A stretch of DNA of 64,000 nucleotides, taken from the NCBI GenBank assembly GCA_965206775.1, contig CBDBKU010000002.1:248001-312000 (forward strand), given 5' to 3'. This document shows, piece by piece, positions 55,154 to 63,349 of this stretch (its first letter is position 1; each line of letters begins with the position of its first letter). The stretch is from VXMF01 sp965206775. Lineage in GTDB: Bacteria > Acidobacteriota > Terriglobia > Bryobacterales > UBA6623. The notes below the pieces were generated by a model that ran no database searches, was not told the DNA's origin, and saw nothing but the letters and a program-made list of their open reading frames with translations. The translations under genes and the position numbers were made by a program.

Positions 55154-56840
55154 CAGGAATTCTCAATTTGGCCATTTTGGTCCCGTGAGCCGCTGAGGGG
55201 CCGGTAGCAAGGGACCAGTTTCTGGGGACTTGACTTTGCGGGCACCAATTCCAAACATAAGATGTGGCCCCCGTTTCCAACCCCTTGCTACTCGATTCTT
55301 TGCTGGACTCGTTCCGCCAAGCCGCAACGGCGCTGTCCGACCCCCGCACCGGCTCCAACAAGCGCTACGCCGTCTCCGATGCCGCTGCCTGCGCCCTCGC
55401 CACGTTCTTTTTCCAGTCCCCCTCCTTCCTCGACTTCCAGCGCCGCATGCTCGAGGAGTCCGCCCGCTCCAATTGCCACTCCCTCTTCGGCGTCAGCAAG
55501 ATCCCGAGTGAAAACTGTATTCGCAATCTGCTCGACGGTCTCGATCCCTCCCTCTTCGCCGATCTCTTCCCCCTCTGCCTCGACACCGTCCGCGACCAAG
55601 GCGGCCTCGACCCCTTCCTGCGCCTCGACGGCCGCCTGCTCATCGCCCTCGACGGGATCCAGTTCCATTGCTCGGACCGCATCCATTGCGAGCAGTGCTC
55701 GACCCGCCATGTCGGCAAGCACAAGACCCAGCAGTTCTTCCACACCATGCTCTCGGCCACCGTCGTCGCCGACGGCCACAACCGCGTCCTCCCGCTCATG
55801 CCGCTGTTCGTCCAGCCCCAGCACGACCCCGCCGCCAACCGGCCCGACCTGACCGAGCAGCAGCGCAAGCAGGATTGCGAGCGCAACGCTGCCAAGCGCT
55901 GGCTGCCCGCCCACATCCCCGCTCTGCTCCCCTACCGGCCGGTCCTGCTCGGCGACGATCTGTACTGCTGCCAGCCCCTCTGCGCACTCGTCGCCAACCT
56001 CGGCGCGGACTTCCTCTTCATCTGTAAGCCCAGCAGCCACAAGACGTTATACAAACAGCTCCCTAACCGCCGCATCTGGTCCACCGGCTGGATCCGCACC
56101 CGCAACCGCCGCCAGCAGGTCGAGCACCAGCGCTACCAGTGGAGACACAACGTGCCGCTGCGCGCCGGTAACGACGCCCTCAAGGGAACCTGGGTCGACT
56201 TCGAGATCTGCCGCAACGGCGAGCGCACCTACCGCAATTCGTTCTTCACCAGCCTCAAGGTCACCGCCGACAACGTGGCCGCGATTGCGCGGGCGGGCCG
56301 TGCCAGATGGAAAATCGAGAACGAGCATTTCAACACGCTGTCGCGCCACGGCTACCACCTCAAGCACAATTTCGGGCATGGCCAGGACGGCCTCGCGAAC
56401 CTGCTCGCCACGCTGAACCTGTTCGCCTTCACGCTGCACTCGGTCCTGGACTGCGTCTGTGACTTGTGGCGGCAGTGCCGGGACAAGGCCGGCACCCGCC
56501 GCCGCTTCTTCGACAAGCTGCGCGTGCTGGCGGAGATGTTCTGGTTCCCCGACTGGACCGCGCTGCTCGACACCATGCGCGGCCAACGCCGGCTGGTGGC
56601 CGTTCCGACTTGACGCAACCTACCTGCTGTCCGGCCAGCGCCTGGCTCCGGCAGGAGCCGCCGCCGGCCCTGTGCCTCGACGGGCCCGCCAACCGACGCC
56701 AGCCCGCCGGGGAGGACCCGCCGGGGACTGCTCGCCATCCCGAGCGGCCTCGCTTGCTCCGTACAGACGGCCCATAGCAAGCGCGAACGCTTGCCAGCGG
56801 CTCTACATCCTAGTCAGACCCCTCACTTTGAGAATCGCTG
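55154..56840. mobile_element. IS element, 1,687 bp, with DDE transposase
   Basis: The element begins CAGGAATTCTCAATTTGG at the left and, read inward from the right, CAGCGATTCTCAAAGTG. These are imperfect terminal inverted repeats sharing CAG, ATTCTCAA and a TG near the end. The element sits between two copies of ACTTGTTCA and carries one transposase gene (55264-56613). The last ~227 bases are non-coding. A 9- or 10-bp duplication and CAG ends fit IS4-superfamily or related groups; the exact family is not certain. Confidence 0.85.
55264..56613 (+). CDS. DDE transposase of the IS
   Basis: 449 residues. DDE triad candidates are D130 in LLIALDGIQFH, D231/D232 in PVLLGDDLYCC and E352 in RARWKIENEHFNTL. 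The latter is the RWxIExxF block of IS4-type transposases, followed by GYHLKHNFGHGQ. It begins with a GTG at 55264. The reading frame appears intact, so the IS could be active. It is transcribed opposite to the receptor it interrupts. Confidence 0.85.
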   Translation: MAPVSNPLLLDSLLDSFRQAATALSDPRTGSNKRYAVSDAAACALATFFFQSPSFLDFQRRMLEESARSNCHSLFGVSKIPSENCIRNLLDGLDPSLFADLFPLCLDTVRDQGGLDPFLRLDGRLLIALDGIQFHCSDRIHCEQCSTRHVGKHKTQQFFHTMLSATVVADGHNRVLPLMPLFVQPQHDPAANRPDLTEQQRKQDCERNAAKRWLPAHIPALLPYRPVLLGDDLYCCQPLCALVANLGADFLFICKPSSHKTLYKQLPNRRIWSTGWIRTRNRRQQVEHQRYQWRHNVPLRAGNDALKGTWVDFEICRNGERTYRNSFFTSLKVTADNVAAIARAGRARWKIENEHFNTLSRHGYHLKHNFGHGQDGLANLLATLNLFAFTLHSVLDCVCDLWRQCRDKAGTRRRFFDKLRVLAEMFWFPDWTALLDTMRGQRRLVAVPT

Positions 56841-56849
56841 ACTTGTTCA
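56841..56849. repeat. Right target-site duplicate of the IS (ACTTGTTCA)
   Basis: Second copy of the nine-base ACTTGTTCA at the right edge of the IS, within codons ..LVNK.. of TonB receptor 3. Confidence 0.85.
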
Positions 56850-59337
56850 CCAGCGGCCAGCGCCGTTGCGTGTATACGGAGCGGAAGGAAATCGGCGCGG
56901 GAAGCGTGAAGGCGTTCACCGGGAAGCCATCGGAGAACTTGTTGATGAACGGGTTCTTGTCCGACTCCACGTTCTTGACGAAGCGAGTCTCCTGGTTGAA
57001 CGGCACGTTTTCGCCGCGGTTGGGATTGCCGCCTTCGTTCTCCTCCGCACCGTAGAAAATGCCGTAGCCCGCCCTGATCACTGTCCCTGGCATTGCTTCG
57101 TAAGCGAACCCTATGCGAGGTGCCAGGTTGGTCCGGTCCCATTCGGTTAGGTAGGTCGACGCCACGCCACGCTCCACGGCGATCGTGGGATAGTCCGTAG
57201 CGAAGTTCGGCGGAAGGGGCGTTTCGGAGTCCTTGCCCTCCGGAATGACAAGGGTCGGGACGTTGTGGTCCGCGCCGAATACGTCCAGGTGCGCCTGGCG
57301 TCCGAATTTCTCGCCGATCGGAGTCGTGATTTCGTAGCGCAAGCCGATGTTGACGGTCAGTTTCGAGGAAACCTTCCAGTCGTCCTGCACGAAGAACGAG
57401 TACGCATCCTTGAACGAAGAGATGAAGTTCGCGGTAGTGATGCGTGCCCAGCCCACCTCGCCAAGAAGCCAGGACGCCATGCCGTCGCCGGTGTCGTTGA
57501 AGCCTACTTGGTCCGAGTCGGCACGGCGGAAGTCCATCCGGCCGCGAGGGGACGGCACCTGGAAGAACGGGAAGCCGATCGGCCTGTACTCCGCCCCGAA
57601 CTTGATGGCGTGCGAGCCCTTGTTCCAGGAGACGTTCTGGATGAAGTCCCACACGTTGTTGTACTCCTGGGTCGGAAGCCATTCGGAACCGCCTACCGTG
57701 CTGTAGCCGTTGGGCCCCAAGCGCATCATGCCGCCATTGTTCGTCGTGAAGGGGTTCAGGCCCCCGAATCCCAGCGACGAGAACGAATCGGCGTCCGCGT
57801 TGCTCTGCACACGGGTGGTGACGAGCCTGGAGTAGGCCGCCCGCGACTCGGTGATGAATGTCGGAGACCAGATCTTGGTGTAGCTCATCATCACCGCGCG
57901 GCTCAGGTTCTCCTCGGTCTCTCCGAGAAAGCCGCCAGCGTCGAGGTCGCCCGGAAGCGGCGGTGACTGGAACTTCTGCTCGTCGATCCAGCTGATGCTC
58001 CCGAAGAGGCTATCGTTGTCCGAAATTCGGTGGTCGACACGCACGTCCCACTGATTTACGTCGCGGCTCGCGTTCCGGGTCGTGAAAAAATTCGCACCCG
58101 GACGCTTTCCCGCAGCCGTGAGGTTCTGGTTCTCAGCCGGGTACTGGCCGATCAGATTCGCCGCGATGCCATCGAACCGGCTTGCCGGGATCTGGTTGTT
58201 CGGGAACGGATCGCGAATGACCATTCCGCCCACTTCTCTCTGGGTGTCGCGGTCAAAGATCTGTCCGCGCGATACGTTTCTTCCGAGCGCGTCCTGGCCC
58301 AGCACGTCGCCCGGAACCATGATCGAGGAAAAATCGCCGCTGGCCATCCCCGGAGCGGGAACTGTCAAGGTGTTGGACAAGCTGCCGTCCCTGATCAGCG
58401 TCCCTTGGTAGTCGGCGAACCAAAACGTCCGGTTCCTGGCGATCGGGCCGCCGACAGCGGCGCCGAACTGATTCTGCTTGTACGGCTGCCGCGGCTTGTT
58501 GTTCCTGTTCAGTTCCCAGGGATTGGCATTCAGTTTCGTGTTCTGCAGGAACTCGAACAGCGTACCGTGGACCTCGTTCGTGCCGGACTTGATCGTGACA
58601 TTGACGACGCCGCCTGCGGCGCGGCCGTACTCGGCGTTGTAGCCGTTGGTCAGGATCTGCATCTCGCCGATAGCCTCGACCGAGGGTCCGACTACGTAAG
58701 CCGTCTGGTTGATGAAGTCGATGACGTTGACGTTGTTGTCGACGCCGTTGAGCAGGAAGTTGTTCTGGCCATTCGACCGTACGCCGTTGGCCGAGAAGCC
58801 GCCGCCTGCCGCGTCGCGCGCGCCAGGCTCGGCAGGCACGACAGCCGGAACCGTCCGCGCCAGGAACGCAAAGCGCCGCTGGCCGCCCAGTGGAAGCTCG
58901 CTGGTCTGGCGGTTCTCGAGGGTGCCACCCATCTGGGTGGTTTCCGTCTGCAAGGCGGGCGGGGCGGCCGAAACCTCGATCGTCTCAGTGACCTCGCCGA
59001 TCTCGAGCACAAAGTTGGATTGCACGCGACCTGCGGACTGCAGGATGACGCCGGTCTGGACCGACCGCTTGAAGCCAGGGGACTCGCACGCGATGGTGTA
59101 TGAGCCCGGCTTGATCAGAGGGCGGATGTAGTTGCCCACGACATCCGACTCGATCATGTTGGTCACGCCCGTGGCTTCTTCGGTGATGGTGATCGTGGCG
59201 CCCGGTATTGCGGCGCCGGATGGATCCGTCACGCTTCCGAGCAGCGTTCCCATGTCTCGCTGCGCCATGGCGGGCATCGCCATGACAAGGCAAGCGAGAA
59301 GCAGTGCCGGAATCACGTTAAATGCTAATTTACGCAC
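56841..59337 (-). pseudogene. N-terminal part of TonB receptor 3, interrupted by IS
   Basis: The GTG at 59337 is preceded by GGAGGA and followed by a signal peptide (VIPALLLACLVMAMPAMAQ), a carboxypeptidase-regulatory repeat (GSVTDPSGAAIPGATITI), a plug with NFLLNGVDNNVNVID and the first barrel strands. The natural frame ends at LVNK at the insertion point, then reads into the IS and stops at 56803. Without the C-terminal barrel part it cannot make a functional receptor. The joined length of 1,134 residues matches receptor 1 (1,132). Confidence 0.88.
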
Positions 59338-59549
59338 GTAAGGTTTCCTCCAATTGCGGCCAGTTTGCCGCGCCTATCCCAAGATGCGGGTACAGAGGCC
59401 CTAACGCCTATCTAGTGCCTGCGGCGGAAATCCGTATTTCGTTGATATCCAATGGATTTTGGCGATTTCCGGCGGGTGAAGATGAGGCGGATCGGGCGCG
59501 CATGGCGAGATTCGTCTCAATTTGCGATTATCTTCGGTGGTAAACCGTC

Positions 59550-60098
59550 TTGCGAACTGTTTTTAATCCCTCGATGACGCTCGGCCAGATCGCCATCGAA
59601 GACATTCCACTCGACGCCCGCTGCCGCGACGACATCCCGGCCGTGCTGGGCATCCAGCACATCTACTGCGACCCGTCCTTGCGGGAGAGCCTCTTCGCCT
59701 TGCTGCGAGAGAGCGTCTTCGCCGCTGGCGAGTCCGCCTCCGACCGCCCTGCGTCCGAGACGCAGGAGAGCGCCGAGCCGGACGGGATCAACCCGGATGT
59801 CGGTCGGCCCGGCATGGACCTGTGGCAGGTGCTCGTGCTCGGCTTGCTCAAGCAGGGCATCCGCTGCGACTACGATCGGCTGCATGATCTGGCGAACCAG
59901 CACGCCAGCGTGCGCCGCATGCTCGGCATCAGCGATGTGTTCGGCGGCGTCAGGTTCAGCTACCGCACGCTGGCGCGCAACATCGCGCTGCTCACGCCGG
60001 AATTGCTGGCAGAGGTGAACCGCTTGGTGGTGGGGGCGGGCCACGAATTGGCCGGGTGCCGCCCGGGCGAGCCGCTGCAAGCCCGCTGCGATAGTTTC
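59550..60098 (+). pseudogene. N-terminal half of an ISNCY-like transposase interrupted by the recombinase element
   Basis: 183 codons are open from the start at 59550 (or 59574) to the insertion point. It carries DIPLDARCRDDIPAVLGIQ and MDLWQVLVLGLLKQGIRCDYDRLHDLANQH, followed by RFSYRTLARNIALLT, and then reaches RCDSF at 60098. The remainder continues in frame from 63350 (LVETDVHYPTDVSLLWDA). Family calls for this group vary (ISNCY/IS1182-like); I am confident only that it is a transposase. A weak AT-rich upstream stretch (59338-59549) holds the receptor 3 leader and possibly the IS left end, whose exact limit I cannot set. Confidence 0.75.
60097..60098. repeat. Left copy of the TC crossover dinucleotide
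   Basis: Shared TC at the left end of the recombinase element (..AGTTTC|GCGG..). The same TC occurs at 63348-63349. Large serine recombinases exchange strands at a 2-base core, so this is the expected scar. Only two bases match, so confidence comes mainly from the frame restoration. Confidence 0.65.
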
Positions 60099-60111
60099 GC
60101 GGTAGTGAAGG

Positions 60112-60127
60112 CATCAGACTGCTCCTT
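60112..60127 (-). promoter_or_regulatory. Shine-Dalgarno and ATG at the left end pointing out of the element
   Basis: On the minus strand AAGGAG (60127-60122) precedes an ATG (60114-60112) by 7 bases, an ideal ribosome site only 14-16 bases from the element edge. In the integrated form the frame leaves the element into the transposase DNA (MPSLPR, then antisense codons). In the joined-ends form it continues into the DUF5372-like frame at the right end. See the finding on the split gene. Confidence 0.65.
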
Positions 60128-60711
60128 CTATTGAATCACGTTTCTCCAATACCCGTCCATCCCATGCAACTCATTGATGTAGAGGATGTTACGAGCGTTT
60201 GAACGGTAATGCGGCCGATGTCGCCGGATGGGCCGACATCGTGCGAAACACCATCCAGGTCCGTTTCCGGGACACTTCGGCTTTCTCCCGCCTGAGCCCC
60301 CTGTCATCGCTCCACTCTCGTCGCGGAACGGGCCAGGCTGGAAGCGTTGCAGGAAGCGGTCCGGACTGCGGAGCGAGACATCGCGTCGCTGGAAGCGCTG
60401 TCGGCCAGGTCGGAGCAACGCGTCAGCCCGGACCGGTCCGGAGCGCCAGGCCTGCGGACAGGCAACGCCATTCGATGGGTCATCGCAACCCGTCTCCTGG
60501 CATGGCGTTACCCGGCCTCGCCCGGGCGCCGGCGCGCCTGTCCGGCCCGGTAGCGGGCGATGTCCGGTTCCGGGATCACAGAGTGGCGCACCATCCGAAC
60601 GACCGCATTCCAAGGCCTTGCGCTTGCGCGTCGAACTTCGCCGCCTCGTCTCTCCTCGTGTTGACGCCGCGTGACTCCAGCCGCCGACTCCCCGATCTGT
60701 TCCGAGCCGGT
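60128..60711. other. Left-end region of the element without a confident gene
   Basis: I find no recognisable protein here. A minus-strand frame ends ARNILYINELHGMDGYWRNVIQ at a TAG (60130-60128), just before the Shine-Dalgarno of the split gene, and a plus-strand frame contains a helical LEALQEAVRTAERDIASLEALSARS stretch at about 60330-60410. Either could be the end of an older gene. The region must also hold any promoter that drives the split gene and the recombinase in the circular form. Confidence 0.45.
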
Positions 60712-62901
60712 TCACGTTCCCGCCCCCCAGTCCAGCAAGCGCTGCCGATCCCAATCCCGCTTCACGTACAGGCCCTTGTGCGTGCCGCGCACGATGCGCT
60801 TGGCATCCAAGGCCCCCTCGCGAATGCGTTGCCACAGGGCCTGTCGCGACAGGCCCAGCTCGCGCCGCGCTTGCTTCGCCCGCACATACCCCTCCGGCGG
60901 CGACTCGCAGAACCGCGCCCGCACTGCCGGGCTCAGACGCACCTGCAGGGCGGCGCCCTCCACCGCTGCCTCCGCAGGCACGAAGCCCTGCTGGATCCAG
61001 CGATAGAGCGTGCTCGCCGTCGTGCCCAGCTCCCGCGCCGCCTCGCTGACGCTCTGCGGCGGCGCCTCTGCCTGCCGCTTCCCGCCCCGCAAGAGCTTGA
61101 TGCCGTGACGCTGCCGCAGGCTTGCCACGATCCCCCGGCTGAATTCCATCCCGCGCGCCGACCGCAGCCCCTGCCGGTTCAGCGTCTCCGCGATCCGCTC
61201 GTCCGCGTGCAGCAGCGCCAGCCCCCGCACGATCTCCACCGTGGCGGGGTCGTCTTGTATCGGCGGCGGCGTCACGCGCGCAGGCAAGGGCAGGTCGGTC
61301 TCGTCGATCCAGCCGCCGCGCCAGCGCAGCAGCACATGCAAATGGCCCGCTGCCCGCTCCACCTTCAGCACGACCTCTTCCACCAGCGCCGCCAGCAGCC
61401 GCTTGCGATCCCGCGCACTGACTCGAGGCGATTCCCACAGACTGCGCACCCGCGCCCCCAACTGCGCGAACACCTCCCCGGACACTTCCGGGTCACGCCG
61501 CGGCTCGCGCTCCGCGGCCTGTTCCAACTCCCGCTGCGCCCGCTCGACCTCGCGCAACGCCGCTTCCCAGTCCCGCGCTAGCGTCCGCGTGACCAAGCGG
61601 TTCTCCGGATCCTCCGCCTTGTACCTCCTCTCGGCCAGCTGCGCTGCGTACGCGCAGCGCTCCAATTCCAGCTCGTAGCTGCGCAATCGCCTCGCTTCCC
61701 GCTCCTCCGCCTGCCGCTCCGCTCGCAGCGCCGCCTCGACGCCGCCCATGCCCGCCGCTTCCAGAAACCGCTCCGAGACCCACCGTTCCAGCTGCGCTCC
61801 GCCGACCGACTGGCACCCGCGCTTCCCCGTCCCGGACTGACTTGCCAGACACACGTATCTCACCCCGCTGCCGTACAGCACCTGCATCCGCCGACCGCAC
61901 ACCCCGCACGCCACCAGCCGTTGCAGCAGCGCCCTCCCCTCGCGCGGCGCTCCGCTCCCCACGCGCAACGAATTCTCCGCCATGCGCTCCTGGATCTCCA
62001 GCCATTCATGCCACTCGACATAGCCCTCGTGATGCTTCTCCAGCACCACCGTCCACTCCTGCCTCGGCAACCTCAGCACCTTCTTGCTCACCTCCCCCCG
62101 CCCGTCCACCCGCAACTCCGTCCGCTGCCGCTGGTACACGTACGCCCCTCCCATCAGCGGGTTCGTCAGCACTTGGTACACCCGCGCGTAGGTCGCCTCG
62201 CTCCACTCCATCTCCCTGTTTCCGCGCTTCCCCGGCAGCTTCGTCCCCGCCTCCCGCAGCTTGCGCACCGTCTGCCGCGCCGAACCCGTCTCATGGAATT
62301 TCGCGAACACCTCCGCGATCGCCTGCCGCACCTGCTCGTCGGGGTCCTTGCGCAACTCCGTGCCGACCACCACGTACCCGCTCGCCACGCTCCGATACAA
62401 CTCGCCACGCTCCGCCTTGCTCCGCAGGCCCTCGTCCATGCGCGCCTTGATCCGGAACCGCTCCTCCTCCGACAACGTCCCCTCGATCCCCAGCACCACC
62501 CGGTGGTCGCCCTCCCTCAAGTCGTACACCTTGCCCGCCTTCACGAACAGCGTGTCGGTCAGCCGCAGCCAGCGCAACAAGCCGAACCATTCCGCCGTGT
62601 CGCGCGCCAAGCGCGACGAATCCAGGCCCAGCACCACCCCCACCCGTCCCCGCGCCACCAGCCGCGTCAGCTTCGCGAAGCCCGTCCGCTCCGTATCCCC
62701 CGCCGCCGAAACCCCCAGGTCGTCGTCGATCACCTCGACCCGCTCCGCCGGCCAGCCCAGATTCCGCGCCACTTCCCGCAATCCATACTGCAGCCGCGTC
62801 GATTCCCGGTTCGTCAGCACCTGCTGCGGCGTCGATTGGCGCACATAGACCACCGCCAGCCGCTCAAGATGCCGTTCGCGGATCGTCGTCTCCCGCTTCA
62901 T
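60712..62901 (-). CDS. Large serine recombinase (resolvase/invertase family)
   Basis: 729 residues. The N-terminal resolvase domain has the catalytic serine S23 in VVYVRQSTPQQV and the active-site Arg of GLDSSRLARDTAEW near residue 100. A recombinase domain with GYVVVGTELRKDPDEQVRQAIAEVF follows, then a zinc beta-ribbon (CGVCGRRMQVLYGSGVRYVC...GC), then a long coiled coil (about residues 390-480) and an extra C-terminal helix-turn-helix-like part with SVSEAARELGTTASTLYRWI. It catalyses integration or excision through a 2-base core. It overlaps the upstream 67-codon gene by 38 bases. Confidence 0.92.
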   Translation of the reverse strand: MKRETTIRERHLERLAVVYVRQSTPQQVLTNRESTRLQYGLREVARNLGWPAERVEVIDDDLGVSAAGDTERTGFAKLTRLVARGRVGVVLGLDSSRLARDTAEWFGLLRWLRLTDTLFVKAGKVYDLREGDHRVVLGIEGTLSEEERFRIKARMDEGLRSKAERGELYRSVASGYVVVGTELRKDPDEQVRQAIAEVFAKFHETGSARQTVRKLREAGTKLPGKRGNREMEWSEATYARVYQVLTNPLMGGAYVYQRQRTELRVDGRGEVSKKVLRLPRQEWTVVLEKHHEGYVEWHEWLEIQERMAENSLRVGSGAPREGRALLQRLVACGVCGRRMQVLYGSGVRYVCLASQSGTGKRGCQSVGGAQLERWVSERFLEAAGMGGVEAALRAERQAEEREARRLRSYELELERCAYAAQLAERRYKAEDPENRLVTRTLARDWEAALREVERAQRELEQAAEREPRRDPEVSGEVFAQLGARVRSLWESPRVSARDRKRLLAALVEEVVLKVERAAGHLHVLLRWRGGWIDETDLPLPARVTPPPIQDDPATVEIVRGLALLHADERIAETLNRQGLRSARGMEFSRGIVASLRQRHGIKLLRGGKRQAEAPPQSVSEAARELGTTASTLYRWIQQGFVPAEAAVEGAALQVRLSPAVRARFCESPPEGYVRAKQARRELGLSRQALWQRIREGALDAKRIVRGTHKGLYVKRDWDRQRLLDWGAGT

Positions 62902-63067
62902 TCCGGGCCTCCTTCTCCGCGATCCGCAGCATCAGCCGCGCCAGCTCTTCCAGCAGTTCCTCGTGCGCCGCCTCCGGAAAGCTGTTCCACAGCGCCAGCC
63001 GCTCCTCGTGTTCCAGCAGCCCCGGCAGAGACGCCTGCCAGTTCGCCGCTCCCTCCTTCTCCGCCAT
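62864..63067 (-). CDS. 67-residue accessory protein of the recombinase element
   Basis: A helical protein from ATG 63067: MAEKEGAANWQASLPGLLEH, then FPEAAHEELLEELARLMLRIAEKE. It overlaps the recombinase start by 38 bases and the DUF5372-like frame almost fully in another frame. Position and size suggest a small accessory or regulatory protein, of unknown family. Its first codons match a purine-rich GCGCATGGCGGAGAAGGAG region but no clean Shine-Dalgarno is seen. Confidence 0.5.
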   Translation of the reverse strand: MAEKEGAANWQASLPGLLEHEERLALWNSFPEAAHEELLEELARLMLRIAEKEARNEAGDDDPRTAS

Positions 63068-63349
63068 GCGCGTCCTCCAGCACCTGCACCAGTTTCTGCA
63101 AGGCATGATAGTCCGCCATGCGGCCCTGCGTGCGCGGCGCATCGTCCGCAGGAGCCTCCCAGCTGGTCCACGCCGCAGGGATGCTCTTGCGCTTGCCATC
63201 GGGCAGTTCGACCCACAACGCCAGACTACCGTCCGAGCGCCGTTTCCGAGCCAGCACCGCCAGCTCCTGACCGTCGAGGGGGTGTCCGAGGCGCTTGATC
63301 AGAACCCGCTCAGGCCCGCAATCGCGGAATGGATTAGTTTGATCTGCTC
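62898..63349 (-). CDS. DUF5372-like frame without its own start in the integrated form
   Basis: The frame is open from the element edge at 63349 to a stop at 62898. It reads VLIKRLGHPLDGQELAV, then GSLALWVELPDGKRKSIPAAW, then ALQKLVQVLEDA, a pattern I associate with DUF5372 proteins found beside recombinases. The HPLDG block near the N-terminus is typical of the family start. The first start codon I find inside is the GTG at 63257, which would delete this part. Joined to the ATG at 60114 in the circular form it would be 155 residues. The C-terminal ~50 residues overlap the 67-residue gene and look unstructured. The family call is moderately sure. Confidence 0.6.
63348..63349. repeat. Right copy of the TC crossover dinucleotide
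   Basis: The right edge reads ..CTGCTC|TTGGTC.., sharing TC with the left edge at 60097-60098. Only two bases match, as expected for a large serine recombinase. Confidence 0.65.

Larger units (their letters stand above)
60099..63349. mobile_element. 3,251-bp large-serine-recombinase element inserted in a transposase gene
   Basis: The element is bounded by a TC on each side and removing it (with one TC) gives 549 bases + the right part in one frame: ..CDSFLVETDVHYPTD.. in the transposase. It holds, all on the minus strand, a 729-residue recombinase, a 67-residue small gene and a DUF5372-like frame, plus ~580 bases of unassigned DNA near its left end. No long flanking repeats are visible, as is usual for serine integration. 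Size and gene order suggest a minimal self-mobilising element, not a prophage. Confidence 0.75.

Noticed and set aside
59338..59549. Left inverted repeat of the ISNCY-like transposon
   Set aside because: The right end of that transposon is outside the window, so its terminal repeats cannot be compared or placed.
60128..61438. 436-codon minus-strand frame overlapping the recombinase in another frame
   Set aside because: Most of it lies in the antisense or out-of-frame shadow of the recombinase and has no recognisable motif; only its last ~25 residues (ARNILYINELHG...) fall in unassigned DNA and are noted as part of the left-end region.
60199..61581. 460-codon plus-strand frame in the left part of the recombinase element
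   Set aside because: It is rich in Pro/Arg/Ser and lies antisense to the recombinase; no family is recognised.
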